From Mauremys mutica (taxonomy: Eukaryota; Chordata; Testudines; Geoemydidae), in assembly GCF_020497125.1 (NCBI RefSeq), contig NC_059079.1, forward strand, positions 7,967,053-8,031,052: 64,000 nucleotides of DNA. Direction: 5' to 3'. The position numbers and the translations under genes were made by a program. This document shows, one piece after another, positions 1-13,300 of this stretch (within the stretch, counting starts at the first letter, position 1; every line of letters begins with the position of its first letter). Below the pieces are notes generated by a model. It was not told the origin of the DNA. It searched no databases and saw only the letters and a program-made list of their open reading frames with translations.

Positions 1-109
1 GTCTAACAGCCTACAGCAGCATTACACAACTTTTTAGGATGGGAATGTAGAGGAAGGCAGAACGTAGTTACCCAAACTGGAATGTGATCAGGATACCAGG
101 GCTCACTTG

Positions 110-806
110 TAGGGTTGCCAACTTTCTAATCACAACAAACTGACCACCCCTGCCCTGCCCCTTCTGGCTCCATCCCCCTTCCTCCATCAGTCCCTCTTCT
201 CCACCTTCACCTGGCTGGGACAGGGGGTTGGGGTGTGAGAGGGGGTATGGGCTTTGGGGTGCAAGAGGGGCTTCGGGCTGGGGATGAGGGGTGTCGGGTG
301 CGGGGGTGGTGAGGGTCTGGCTGGGGCCAGGGATGAGGAATTTGGGGCACAGGAGGGGGCTCCATGCTGGGGAAGGGGTTGGAGTGCAGGGAGGGGTGTG
401 GGGTCCCAACAGCACTTACTGCAGCTCCGAGGAAGCATCTGCCAAGTCCCTGCAACCTGTAGGCCCCAGGCAGCCAGGGAGGCTCCACATGCTGCCTTTG
501 CGCCAGCAGGTGCCACCCCCCACAGCTCCCATTGGTTGCAGTTCCCGGCCAATGGGAGCTGCGGAACCGACCCTGAGGCGGGAGCTGAGTGCAGAACCTC
601 CCTGGCCACCCCAACGCCTACGGGCTGCAGAGACCTGGTGGCCGCTTCCAGGAGCCAAGCAGAGCTAGGGCAGGAAGGGGGCCTGCCTTAGCCCCAGACC
701 CCCACTGACCGGGTTTTAATGGCCCAGTCGGTGGTGCCGACTAGAGCCACCAGGGTCCCATTTTGACCAAGCATTCCGGTCAAAAACCAGACACCTGGCA
801 ATCCTA
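110..806 (-). mobile_element. Non-autonomous hAT-like element with 8-bp target duplication
   Basis: The element is flanked by identical 8-bp copies CTCACTTG at 102-109 and 807-814. It begins TAGGGTTGCCAACTTTC and ends in the complement of TAGGATTGCCAGGTGTC, so it has short terminal inverted repeats. An 8-bp duplication is the hAT signature. The interior is GC-rich and purine/pyrimidine-skewed (CCCCAGCC-type runs) and holds an inverted pair of CCAAT boxes at 523-561. It codes for no transposase; the overlapping ORFs on both strands follow base skew. It belongs to the same family as 52247-54208 but lies in the opposite orientation. Confidence 0.85.
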
Positions 807-1112
807 CTCACTTGTAAAACGTCTGATAGATATGGCTTCTTTAAGGGACACTGTCACTGAGAGGCCTAACTGGCCTGCATCTTATTTTCCTTGTATATCT
901 GTTTGCAGAGTCTATCCACAATCCAGCATTCACGAGCTACAGCCCTTCAGCAAACCAGTGAGGGAGCATGATGAAGGAACACACATTTCTCAGGGATGGA
1001 GGAAGCAGATTTCAATTTCAAGCTCCCAAGGGCTTAACACAAACAAACATGAAACAAATTATTCCAGAAATACGGGGGTGGGAGGTGAACATTGCTGCTG
1101 TCCTTAAAAGAA

Positions 1113-1128
1113 AAGAGAGAGAGAGAGA
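1113..1128. repeat. (GA)n microsatellite
   Basis: Short perfect GA run seen directly. Confidence 0.8.
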
Positions 1129-3228
1129 ATGAAAAACTAGAGAGCCTTAAGCAAAGAGAACCTAACATTTTAGAAGAGTTTCAAGCCTTAGGTCTGACTC
1201 ACTCATAGGGGCTGTAAAAAGGATTCTTTCCCCCTCTATATTGTTAAAATAAGCCACCCCCTATCAAATATAGGTTTCCGCTTGATAGCACACACAACAT
1301 TTTAAAATCTGCTTATGTGGGTAAAAATTACAAATGGGAGAACTGGTTTGGAAAATGAAGAACTGCCTAATAATTTTCACTTATGTTGCACCAACCCATC
1401 TTTATGGCTCTGAAATGTCTGATTGCACTTTACATTTCCTCTCTCATTACTTTTCATGAGCAACTGCCCTTCCCATTTCCCGGCAGGAATGGAGCAGAGA
1501 ACTGAAATGCTATGAGAAAAGCTGTTCAAAGCACTTGTCTGAAATGGTTTGCCCATGTCAGTGGCTTGCCCGTGCCTGGCCATCTTTATTTGATAGATGA
1601 TGCAAGGTCATGATGAGCTTGGACACATAAAGGGCACCTGCTACACTGAGCGTGTCTTAATTTCCCTAATGGGAAGAGCCCTTCCTTCAATTTCAGACAC
1701 GTATGGATACTTGTTCAAACTGTAGTTGGACAAGGTTAAGAAAGTCCATCTCCTGGGCTGACATCTGACGAGCTTTTTGTCCTGCATATTGTACCAAATG
1801 CAGGGATGTAGCGTGTAGGTTCTTGTATTTAGATTTGTTTTCAGTATTCCAGTCCCATAAAACAGTTGGAAGTTCATCCTCAGCAGCAGCTGTACCTTCG
1901 TTGGGGCCATTCCCATTGGAACTTCACAAACCAAACCAGAAAAAAAAATCAGAAGGCATCCTTAATTCCATTGCCCAAGAATACGCAGTATCATGAAGCA
2001 GCAAAGGTTAACATAGCTGCTTTTAGGACATCATAAGTGGCAGTACCAGGACTATCAGTGGGGATTATGCCACTAAGGCATTCTTAGAAACCAAGACGGT
2101 CCTCTATACAGCATCACTGCTGTATGCAAGACATGGAGGTTAGAATCCCCACCTTTGAAATCCAAATTCAAGCACATAGACCTGACCCAATATCTACTGA
2201 AATCAAAGGAAAGACTCTCATTAACTTCAGTGGCCACTGGATCACACCCAGAATGTTTGTGTGTATGGAAGAGTTGGAGGGAAATGCAGCACAGAACTCA
2301 TAGAATGCAGAGGTTCCTTTTGTTACGGAAACACATGTAAAAAGAGGAATGCTACAAAGCCAGACTGGAAAAGTAGAGACAGAAAGCACCTCTCCAGTCT
2401 GAGAGAAAACTCTAACCAAAGTCCAGAAGACTAGACAATAGCCGCCCACCTCTCCAAAAAACAAACAAACAACCAAGAACCGTGAAAATCCAATCTCCTT
2501 TCAGAGTAGAAGCCAGTGGAAAATGGATGTATGATATGATTGAATTTCTCTGACTGTTTCATCACCCTAGCGGTAGCATCTTGTATGAAACTGTAGTTTA
2601 TTAATTGAGTTTTGAGGAGGACCTAAGGGAGCAGAAGTTATACCAATCTAATCAGGATGTGACAAACACATGCATCAAAATGTTGCGTTGTCAAAATCCA
2701 GAAGACACTTAATTCCAGCAAGATTTCAAAACTGGGGAAAAAAGGTTTGGCAACAGGGTTAGTAATGATGAGAAAGGAGGTGAACATTCAGGCAGAGGGA
2801 GATAACCAAATTTTTTCCAGTTGCTTGTGAAAGTAGGCCAACTTTCTACATACTTTGTGAGTTATCTGCTACACAAACCTACATTTTGGTCTAACGTAGG
2901 ACTCAGCTGTCTTCTGCCATTTGCTCCGTCTGTTTTCAGTGAGCATCTGAACATACCATAGACTTCAACAGTAACAGAATGACAGATATATGAAACAAGC
3001 AATTTCACCCCAAGGTAAAATGTATAAAGCAATAAGGGAGAACACCACATGAGCTCTTGAGCTATACCTGACAAAGCAGGTAGAAAAATAGAGAGTGTAA
3101 CACTACAATGTCATTGTTGCATAGGAATGAAATAAGAGTGAGTTTTATAATTCTTGACTACTGGATCTGTAACAGAAGCCAGGTACTGCAATCATCTATA
3201 TCGACATTATTATAAGAACAGATCAGAA

Positions 3229-3242
3229 AGAGAGAGAGAGAG
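3229..3242. repeat. (AG)n microsatellite
   Basis: Short perfect AG run. Confidence 0.8.
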
Positions 3243-3830
3243 CACGCATACTTCAAATGTTACTCTCCACACAAAAAAATGCACCACAATTTTAATTAGA
3301 GAACACTTTGCATTTCCCATCCCATTTCCTATCAACGCACCAAAGACGGTTTCAGAGGGGAACTGCAGATGAGCAAAATATTCCAGGTGAACGTATGGTG
3401 TATTATTATTTAACACAATGCAAGGTGATGAAAAAAATGTATGAAGATAAGCTACCTGGACAGACACTTGAAATCTTTCATGAGTAATCAGAGTTTGCCA
3501 CGGGTGAACATTTTTGAACGGTGTCATTAAGTCTCCAAGGAGATGGCTGAAAATAGTGCCAGTTTAGGAGCAGGATTTAAAGTTTTGGTTTTTGAACAAC
3601 AGGTGCAACAGAAATTTCAAAGTTAAATGATGTTTTGTTTGTTTGTTACACAAATAGAAAATCCATATGGCTCTGGCTGAGCCAAAAATAACTTGTTCTA
3701 ACAAAATTACACAAACAAAATAAATCCAAAGAAACGCACTGTTTCCAGAAGATAAAATCCCACCAAGATTTTGCCATTTTCTAGAACCAAACTCTTTTGC
3801 AAGATTAAAAGTAATACTTTGTACTTCTAG

Positions 3831-3906
3831 GACCTGATCCAAAACCCCATGAAGCCAATGGGGTTCATTGTTCCATTTGCTTCAGTGGGAGTTGGATTAG
3901 GCACCT
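3831..3906. repeat. Short palindromic interspersed repeat
   Basis: Imperfect inverted repeat: GATCCAAAACCCCATGAAG and GAAGCCAATGG pair with the CTTCAGTGGGAGTTGGAT side. The same motif (CTTCAATGGG, CTGATCC) recurs at 35862-35935 and, more loosely, at 29739-29945. Family name unknown to me. Confidence 0.45.
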
Positions 3907-3949
3907 ATGATGTTCTTCATCAAAGGACAAAACATTAAATGAAATATGC

Positions 3950-4125
3950 CTTACTATATTCCAGTGAGGTAGGTAAGTAGCATTAGCCGCACTTTACAGA
4001 TGAGAAATGTGAGATGCACCGAGAGGTTGAATTAATTGCCCAAGGTCACGCTGGAAGCCTTTGGCAGAGCTCAAAATAAAATCCATGACTGCTGACTCCT
4101 AGTCCTGTGCTTCTCTGCAAAAAGC
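3950..4125 (-). repeat. MIR-like SINE fragment
   Basis: TTTACAGATGAGAAATGTGAG, then GAGAGGTTGAATTAATTGCCC, AAGGTCACGC and a GACTCCTAGTCCTGTGCTTCT end follow the order of a reverse-complement MIR. Diverged. Confidence 0.6.
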
Positions 4126-5670
4126 CATCTCCATCCCCAGGAGAGGTAGCCAAATATTTGGTTACTTTTCATTGTGTGAATCCCTCTATATTTCTGGGTT
4201 ATACCCAGGTAAGGCAGCAAAAATATCAACATAACCTGAGCAAGGCCACGTGCATGAGATTTCCAGCCAGATCCAGAATTAACAAATCTGACCAGACAGT
4301 ATGTCCTCATGAGATTCTCATTTGATTTTTGCAGATCCATGATATTTGTACAAACTTTGTGATATATGAATAAACTTTGTTTATCTGAACTGCACTCCAC
4401 CTCCAAACTTGCTGAGGTTTGCCCGTGGCTCATTAGAAAGGGAGAAAAACCAGCAAAGAATATTCACTAAATGGACATAAGAGATCTAAATGTGCCTGGC
4501 TAGTAAAGTTACCCCAGACACGGATCACAGACTGGCCCCTGACTAGGTCAGAGAATTCTGGCCAAGCTAGAAACAAATTACTGTTGATCTTTATCCCTCT
4601 TTTCCAGCACATCAGCTTAACTAGGAAAAAATGCATAAACCCAAAGAGTCCTACCTGACCAAAATACTAGACCCAGCCTTGTTCCCAGAAAAGCAATATT
4701 AGAGTCTGACTGGAACGCTTACAGGATATTATTTGGACTAAAAGGCTGTTTGCTTTTCACTTCTCTTGACAGTTTTGACAGGATGACTATCAGACACAGG
4801 TTCAGAGATAGATGTAAAGTGGAAAAAGGCCAATTATCAACTTTTTTTTCTCTTTCAAGAATATTGGAAACTGCTTCCTGGTAATGAACAATACTCAAGC
4901 ATATCATTGAGAGCTGAAAGCGGCTTAACTGAGGCAATTGGAACCATAATTGGGACTATTCTCAAAGAAAACAAAAATGTCTCTCTCAAAATTTCCTGTT
5001 ATTTTCATAGTGCTGCTGTGCCGCCCCTCCTCCTCCCCTGGAATTACACACTGGGGATTCAGTTTGATAACGTTGGTATTCTCAGAGCAGTCACAAGACA
5101 CATGCTCTGATAGTCATAGAGCACACAGCACCCAGCATGTTGTAAAAGAATTAGTGATACTATGTTTGTAATCACTGCAGTGTTCACATGCAACAGCTTC
5201 AGTGGATATAGTGGTTAGCTAAAAGGCATCGGCAAACGGATTCTGACTCATCTATTTTTAAAACAATCTTTCATTCACCTCTGCACATTTAACCCAATCC
5301 AGTTCCTGTCAGACACAAAGCTTGACTTGCACTAATCCTGACCTGCTAGAAACCAGTGACAATTTTGGACAATTTTGAGAGAAAACCTTCTCTCACTAGA
5401 TCTTCTGGCCCTAATGATCTCTCTCTCTCGTCTCCTATGTTCCTTGCTATGGTATCAGAGTGCCTGAGAAGATTTAAAAGTTTGGATACTTCTCTAAAAT
5501 CAAAATTTAGTCAATAGTCACTTTCAAAAAGTTTAGCTTCTAGGTGTATCTTTAGAGCCTGGTCAAACCCAAATCACACATTTAGTTGTTTATGTAGTGA
5601 TACCACAAAACTGACATGAAAGGACATGACAAATATCAGCACAGACAAACTTGCACAGTCTGTCTCCTTA

Positions 5671-5809
5671 GGCTCTGATTCAGAAAAACCTGACTGTTTG
5701 CTTGAATCTATTCCTATTCTGTATTGAAGTTAAGCCCATGCTTAACTTTAAACTAATGCTTAAATCCCATTGAAGCCAAATGCTTAAGTGCTGTTCTCGA
5801 ATAGGAATG
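5671..5809. repeat. Inverted-repeat (AAGCATGTGCTTAA-type) element
   Basis: CTCTGATTCAG at the left and a decayed complement (CTCGAATAGGAATG) at the right enclose TTAAGCCCATGCTTAACTTT and a later AATGCTTAAGTGC. I recognise the pattern as a common turtle palindromic repeat, but the family name is not known to me. Confidence 0.5.
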
Positions 5810-6794
5810 TTTTCTTGAAGCAGAGCATAAGGATGGAGTAGGACGACAAGAGTGGGTCAAGCTACCTGGGGAGATTGCTGTGCTCCTTGCTGCACTCTGA
5901 GGATGGGCCCCCAGAGGGTGGGATCTTCAGGAGTGGATTGGGTCATGTAGCAATTCGATAGTTGTTTGCAGTGTGAACGAAAAGGGAAAGAACAGAGGAT
6001 ACTTCAGTCCTGATTAAAAGAGAAAATGGGTATCAGCATGTCAAAGAGGGTATCCCAGTGAGAAACAACGACCACCAGTGGGCGGTAATTGGGGTCTGCT
6101 GAGCAGATAAACACACACAAAAATTAAACACATGGCTGTGGTTTTTCCAAACATTTTGCAGATTCATTCCAAGTTTTAGCAATTTGGTTGGTCTAATGCA
6201 TCACTTCTCTCAGTGATCAGCCAGGGAATAATTTATAATTCCCAGCAGCCATCGTAGGCTTGGAGAGGAAAAGAAAGGAAAATTCACACCCAGAAATGAG
6301 TCGTTTCTTGTAAGGAATTTTCTTCCCAGTCCTTGCATAGGTTTTCTTTTCTGCTATGCTCATTAATGATATTTTGCCATAAGTTAGGTTACGTTCACAG
6401 GTTCAAGTCAGAGTATTCATCCCTAAGAGAAATTCATAAATGTTCACGAGAACTCATGAAAATATCCAGACTTGTTTGCAAATACTTCAACATTAAAAAA
6501 GAAGATAATTTTGAAATAAAAGGAAAAATAAAGAATAGCAAAGGAGAGATATTTTTGCATTGTCTAGCTGCTGAGGCAAGTAGACCAACATCAGCATATG
6601 GCACTAGGTCCCATCAGAGACAGGACACGTATCTAAATAGACCATTGGTTTACTTTTCTGGAGCAATTCCCTTATTCTTAGAAACACTTTAAAAGCTAAT
6701 AAGGAATCAAATCGACCATCCATATACGGTACCTTAACCAGAACTGGAGTCTGATGCTAACTTCATCTGGGGCAATTCAACAACAAACAACAGT

Positions 6795-6905
6795 GGGCCA
6801 GAAGCAGAGCTGATGTCAATCAATGGAGCTGCACTGGTGCTTTCTCTTACATACTGATGTCAACAGAACTGTGCCAATTATCCTCAGATGAGGATCAGGC
6901 CCATT
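6795..6905. repeat. Palindromic interspersed repeat fragment
   Basis: GTGGGCCAGAAGCAGAGCTG with the right end GATGAGGATCAGGCCC resembles the GATTCTCCT...GGCCC palindromes seen at 29739-29945 and 48915-49010. Diverged. Confidence 0.35.
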
Positions 6906-7901
6906 GTTTAAATATGGAGCCCAATTTTAGGCTATACTGCATGAACTGCCCACTAATACATAAGTGAAAGGACCAATTTTGTGTCATACCCGATGTTATA
7001 TAAACTGAAAGTTGTCATATTGGACGATGAGTAATGTATATCTACTGTAAAAGCCTGTGAGCACCTGAAGATATTAATCCACTATCTGGCACACAAACTC
7101 TTTCCGAATTTGAAAATATTAGAAAGCCTGAGGGGAATCCTGCCCTCAAGCCATTTCTAGCCCAGTTTTGCAAACAGAAGAGGTGCACATTTATGCAAAA
7201 AAAATTTTTCCAAATGGAGTCATCTGAAGATTGCTCATCATTAATTTGGAGGCATCACACAGCATCCCAGTGAGAGAGAATGAGGGATAATTGACAGAAC
7301 AGGACACACGGGCATCAACACAAGCCAAGATGACCACCAGCCCCCTCCCCCCCTTTTTTTTTGGTTCACCGTTCTAAATGAAATCTCATGTTGTCTTCAA
7401 ACCGCTACTCAGAGCATCAGAGCGGTCACAGAAGGGACACATAGAGAGCACTGAAATGACTGATTGACCTATTTCCATGCCGGTCTGTGGGACTGTATCT
7501 AAGCACTCTAGTTCTGAAGGCTAGACACACATACAGGTAAGTGATTTTCCTGTTTACTCCCAGGAGGGACTGCATCCAGAAACTAACCTCAAGCTCTTCA
7601 AGGAGTTCACTACAGCCTCCAGAACAGCTGTTAACCCTACTGCACTGGATACACTCTCTAATTAGGTTAGCCCTTGGGAATCTAGTCTTTGGGGTGATGG
7701 GGAGAGCATTTACTAACTAATTCTTCTTGCCCTATTTCAGTGATTTTGTTCACTGGACACTGCACAGCAGCCAAGCGTTTTCTACATGGGAATGTTTTCA
7801 TTCCTATTTTTCTTTCTAAACTGCACAGAAAATAAGATTGAAAGAACATTAATATTTACAAAGCCATCACAATTAAATTTATGCATATGACAAATGGACC
7901 A

Positions 7902-7931
7902 TTTAAAACAAAACAAAACAAAACAAACAAC
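7902..7931. repeat. (AAAAC)n simple repeat
   Basis: About five AAAAC units seen directly. Confidence 0.8.
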
Positions 7932-8856
7932 CCTTCAATTGACTAGTCAGACATTTATTGCAACTGCCAGCTAGCAGCCTAATCACTGAATATCAAGAGT
8001 GGTAAAGGCCCTCACAGCTTAAGGACTCTCAAATCCTGCCCATCTCTTTTCGCTACAACAAAATGAGTCTTGTTACCCAGTGTGACTTCTGCACATCTAT
8101 CTGTGGCTTCCCAGCGAGCCCGGTTGAGTCTCGCTGATATTGGCAGAACTTCAAAGATACAGAAAAGTTAATTGGATGGAATGAAGAATTCCAAAAAACT
8201 TTGTGTGAAAAGACCTTCAACAAAGGATTTTAATGAAATCTCTAATCCAAGGAGCTGCAATACAGAGCCCCAGCAGCGTACTTGATATTATAGCTGAACC
8301 AATAAGACTCATGGGAAGCTTTTCTTTTTTGTTGTTGTTCCTCCAAAATGTGCCTTTTGTACAGTAATATTTTTCCTTTCAATTAAATGGGTTATAAAAT
8401 AGGAAATGAAAAAAAAAGATTAAGAAGTTAATATGGGCCATTGCAAAAGATTCTTTTCAAATATGGTTACCTTTTCCTTTACTGGCCCCAAATAAGAGAT
8501 CATGTAAATTGGTTGTATTATTCTTTCTTGTTATAAAAGAACTCTGACATGAATAAGTGAATATAATCATTATGTCTGTTGTTGGATGCCCTTCTCCCAG
8601 TGTGTTTTCTGCTACGGTGTGCACATGCCATATATTTTGTGCTAGTAAGCACTGAGGATAGCTGGCCCACTCCTGCAAGGTGGTGAGTGCCACTGACTTC
8701 AGTGGGAGTGGAGGACAAGCAGCATCTTGCAGGAAGTTTTCGGCGCCTTGCAAAAATGAGACGTGAAAGCAGCACTCGGGTGGGACTCGAGAGTTCTAGG
8801 GAACCTTACAGAAGGCAGCTCCTAAGTGAGAATGATAGATTAAAGGAAGACGGTTA

Positions 8857-9990
8857 ATAGATTCATAGCATTTAAGGAGGGGATCATCAGATCATCGAGT
8901 CTGACCTGTATATAACAGGCCATTAAACTTTACCTAGTCAGCCCTGTATTGAGCCCAATAACTTGTACCTAACTAAAGCAGAGTTTGTGTCTGGCTGAAT
9001 CATACCTTCCAGAAAGGCCTCTAGCCTTGAGATCAAGAGATGGAGAATCCACCATTTTCTTTGGTTAATCACCCTCACTGTTAGACAGTTTGAATGCGTC
9101 TGTCTTCAGCTTTCAGCCATTGGTTCTTGTTATGCCTTTCTCTACTAGATTAAAGAGCCCTTCAGTGCCCAGTATTTTCTCCTCTTGTGCAACGTAATCA
9201 AGTCACCTCGCAGTTTTCTTATGGATAAACGATACAGATGGAGCTCTTTAAGTCTCTGTCTATAAGGCATTTTCTCCAGCTCTCTAATCATTTTTGTGGC
9301 TCCTGTTTGCACCCTCTCCAATTTTTCAACATCCTTTTAAAAATGTGGACACCAGAGATGTCATATTTCAGCATCGCTCTCACCAAATGCCGTATGCAGA
9401 TGTGAAATCACTAGTCACAATTCCCCTGTTTATACAGCCAAGGATCACATTCGTTCTTTTTGCCACAGCTTAGTGCTGGGAACTCATGTTGAGATGCTTA
9501 TCAACCACGACCACTGAATCCTTTTCAAACTCACTGCTTTTCAGGATACTGTCGCCCCAACCCGAAGGTATGGCCTGCTTCCTTGTTCCTAGATTTGTAG
9601 CTTTGCATTTGACTGTACTTAAAACACATTTTCTTTTAATAGGGCTAACGTACCAAGCGATCCAGATCACTCTGTATTACTTTCCTGTCCCCACTTTTAT
9701 TTACCGCTTGGCCAATCTTTGTGTCATCCACACATTTTAAGCAGCCATGATTTTGTATTTACAGTACTTCTAGATCATGGAGGAAAATGTTGAATAGCAT
9801 CAGGCTTAATACTGAGCCCTTCAAAACCCCACTAGAAATACCCCCATTCAACGATTCCCTGCTGATGACTACATTTTGAAATCTGTCAGCCAGTTCTTAA
9901 TCCCTTTAACTTGTGCTTCATTGATATTGTATAGTGCTAACTAATATTGTTAATGAGAATGTCCTGCAGTACTAAGTATATTACATCTAG
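8857..9990 (-). mobile_element. Old CR1 LINE, 3' part of ORF2 plus tail
   Basis: The left end has the decayed CR1 tail (ATTCATAGCATTTAAGG, GATCATCAGATCATC). Reading leftwards on the minus strand, the order follows the CR1 reverse transcriptase C-terminal part: a region complementary to CTGGCTGACAGATTTC, a 'last third of RT' block near 9720-9850, then the arginine-rich connection around 9130-9320. Many stops and indels break every frame. No 5' end is present, which is usual for 5'-truncated LINE copies. Confidence 0.75.
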
Positions 9991-11741
9991 GTATTACAGA
10001 TAGTATAAAAGGGACTTTCTTGACCTCTAGGATATGGCATTTACTGTGCTGCCCATAGGATGATTGGCCCTTATAGGGGACTAGTGATCTGGGTGTGAAC
10101 TTGGAACACCTTAGAAGGGTCTGATTTTCAGAAAGTGCTGAGCACACACCCTGTGAATACTTGGCCCCCAATCTGGGCATCCAAAATGGAGATACCGCAA
10201 ATCACTAGCCATTTTTGAAAACGTAGACCTAAGTCTTCAACTCTACATGTTGGTTTCTGTCTTTCTGTTGTTGATGTTGTTATTAAGGAGAGGAGTTTCC
10301 TCCTGGGTACCCCCCCTATGGCTTTACACGGTGACCTGGAGGGAAAGAAGCATGAGCGTGTGAGGAATGGAAGATGGAACTCCAGACTTCACCTCTCTCA
10401 CTGTTGGAGCTGGAATATTAAACAAGCAACATGAAGAGATATAAAACCAAGCTAATGAGATGTTCGCAACACCCAGAAGACACATTTATTCCAAGACACA
10501 CACATCGGCACACCCTGCCCTGCTCTATTGCACTGAGATCTCCTTCATGGCTGGCACTGGTTTGAAGTTCTTTGTTGTATTCCAATTTTTGCTTATAAAA
10601 GCTGAGCACAAATATCCTGAGATTGTTTTCTACTGTCCTCATTTTCTGATGATGACAGAGTCCACCAAAGAGAGAGAGTCAGTCTTGTCAGACAGAGGCT
10701 TTTAGGATAGAGTGTACCACTTCGCTTGTCATTTCGATGGTATTTTATCTACTTATTGCTATCAATAACTCATTTGGTGAAAAAGGTTGTTGAACAGTAA
10801 CACTGTGATATACACAGAGAGAAATTTAGGTGATCACTTTAATTAAATTAAGAGTAACAATCAAAGACAGGTACAGCTCACCAGAACTTAACATTGCTAT
10901 TTACACTGATTAATCACTGAAATCACATTTAAACCTTTTAAGAGTTGGCGATTTAACAATGTATATTCCCAGGTAAATAAAAATACATTACTTGTTTCCA
11001 GGGCCCAGGGAAGGATCTCTCAGGTCTTCCATAGTCCATGTTTATATAATATTTGTTGGATCTGCTGCATATTTTTCCCTTTCCTGGTGCAGCAAGTCCT
11101 GGCCTACCTCCAACTTCACTTGCCACCAGTGCCATGTTCTATAATTATATTTTACAGTTTAGGGACTCTACCCTTTCCTGTAGTGAACCTCACAAGTTTT
11201 GACACAAAGCTCAGTCAAACTATCCAAACCCTCGCTAAACGGTACTGGACAGGCACTTATGAGATTTCAGGTACATCCCATTTCTGATCATACCAATAGT
11301 ATTGTGGGAAGAAATTTTCTTCAGTACTTCCTGCTTCTAACAGGTGTGGAAAGACCACAAAAATAATCTCCCACGCTATTTCACCACTGTATCTTACATT
11401 CAGTTTATGTCCCTCACTATACAGCCAAAGATCAATCCAGGTTGCGCTCAATCTGCAAGAAGGCAATGTCACTTAAAGATTTGCCATGATGATGACGATG
11501 TTCCATTGTAATGGAATTCACCATTTAAAAGACCGGGAATATCCCTAGAACTGGTAGAGTCTGGTAAAAACTCTATTCTTAGTCACACCCATAAATATCT
11601 AGCAAGAATGAGGAATAGTCAGTCATATGGGATTCTTCCGAAATCAAAATTCACCTGCAATGAACAAGAATTTGAAAATCAAATCTCACTTCATAGGGCT
11701 GAGTTCTCAAAAACATCACATGCCTGAATCCTCACCATCAT

Positions 11742-11935
11742 GAGATCATAGAATCATAGAATATCAGGGCTGGAAGGGACCTCAGGAGGTCATCTAGTCC
11801 AATCCCCTGCTCAAAGCAGGCCCAATCCCCAACTAAATCATCCCAGCCAGGGCTTTATCAAGCCTGACCTTAAAAACCTCTAAGGAAGGAGATTTCACCA
11901 TCCCTCTAGATAATCCATTCCAGTGCTTCAGATCT
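11742..11935 (-). mobile_element. CR1 LINE 3' end
   Basis: The tandem ATCATAGAATCATAGAAT end, then AGGGACCTCAGGAGGTCATC, then TTAAAAACCTCTAAGGAAGG and ATTCCAGTGCTTCA form the classic amniote CR1 3' terminus, here reversed. Much better preserved than the copy at 8.9-10.0 kb. Confidence 0.9.
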
Positions 11936-12394
11936 AACTAGGGATGAGTTTGAAATACAAAGATCTAATCAGAACACCCAAAATCCACTGTACTCAGATC
12001 CAGAGTTTTGGTTCCATCCATTAGCGAGAAAGGAGCCACACATGAAGTTCTTAACAAGATTCACATTTTAGAGGTTGGAGGTGTTTCCATCCTAGGGGCT
12101 TTGATATGCGTCCTAACATGCAAAATGATCTAACATGCAAAAGTGTGTGAATTAGTTCTTCCTAAGTATTAGTCACTTGACTTCCCAGGAAACGGAGAGC
12201 TCAGCACTTCTGAAAAAAATTCAACCCTATGGGTCAACTGTCCTTTGCAGAGATGCTTTGGCAATGAAGGGAAAAGCATGGAGAAGACCTAGGACTTGTC
12301 AGTAGATGCAGTGCATTTGGGCTGGTTGGTTGATTAGTAATGGAGATCCCTGATCCTCGCTGGCTAAGAATTGCATACATCCTATCCTTTTGGG

Positions 12395-12490
12395 GCAGAG
12401 ATTGTCATGTAGTCTATGTCTGTACAGTGCTTAGCACAACAGGACTGTGGCTTTTAGGCAATATTGCAATATAAATGCATAATAATAAAA
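12395..12490 (+). repeat. MIR-like SINE tail
   Basis: AGATTGTCATG, then TGTACAGTGCTTAGCACA and an AATAAT run. The same tail order is seen at 51560-51640. Confidence 0.45.
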
Positions 12491-12999
12491 GAAAGAAGAA
12501 GAAATCATTCAGCCTAATGAACAATGCACATTGAAATCCAGAGAGGCAGAATACCTGGAACACACACTGCTACACCCCTTTCAACATCCCTCTACCCCCA
12601 CACTCACCCGAGATTGCCATGTCTCCACCTACTCCTCAGCTACTGCCTGCCCCTGTGAGAATATATAGGGAGCAGTATCCCTGAAAGCTAAGCCAGCAAT
12701 GCTGTCCAGGCAAGGTGGCTCCTCACACCCTCCCTCCCTGCTGTGCACCAGCATAAGGGCGAGGCAACCTCTAGCCCTTGTGCTTAGAAGCAGTGAGGAG
12801 AGTCTCAGATCTTCCCTGTCTCCAGTTTAACGGGCAGAGTGACAGGACAATTGCCGCACTGGCCTCAGGACGTTGCAATGCTCCCTCCCTTTCCTTTAAA
12901 TATGACTCTCTGACTTTGGTTGATGCATGTGCGGGAGCTATTTAAGCCAACCCCTCCCGCATTGCAGCAGCGTTCCGATGTCATTAGCAAACCAGCTGC

Positions 13000-13300
13000 T
13001 CTCGACAAACCGACAGAATTTACTGTTGATATTATGGTTAAAGAGACAATTGAAATTCCCCTTCCCCATCCATTATCACTGTATAATCTATACAATTCAT
13101 CAGCTCAGCGGCCATGTCAATAAAGAAAGGGAAAAGAGGCCATTAGTATTCAGAGCACATGCATTATACAAGGCAGCAGGTTTATGATCTGCACAACCTG
13201 AAATAAGCACTTCTTTTCCCTGGGGACTTGGGTTAACACTGAGTAGCTGCAAGTTAATTCGCTTATAATTTATTAATATACATCCCTTCCCGCTTGTGAT
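13000..13300. other. Unique stretch, possible conserved non-coding element
   Basis: Low-repeat AT-rich sequence with clustered short words such as CAATTG, TGTCAATAAAG and TTTATTAATA. I cannot align it. It is listed only as intron sequence worth a conservation check. Confidence 0.2.

Noticed and set aside
254..691. Overlapping 110-145-codon ORFs on both strands
   Set aside because: They sit inside the hAT-like element 110-806; low-complexity Gly/Pro/Ser composition with no domain.
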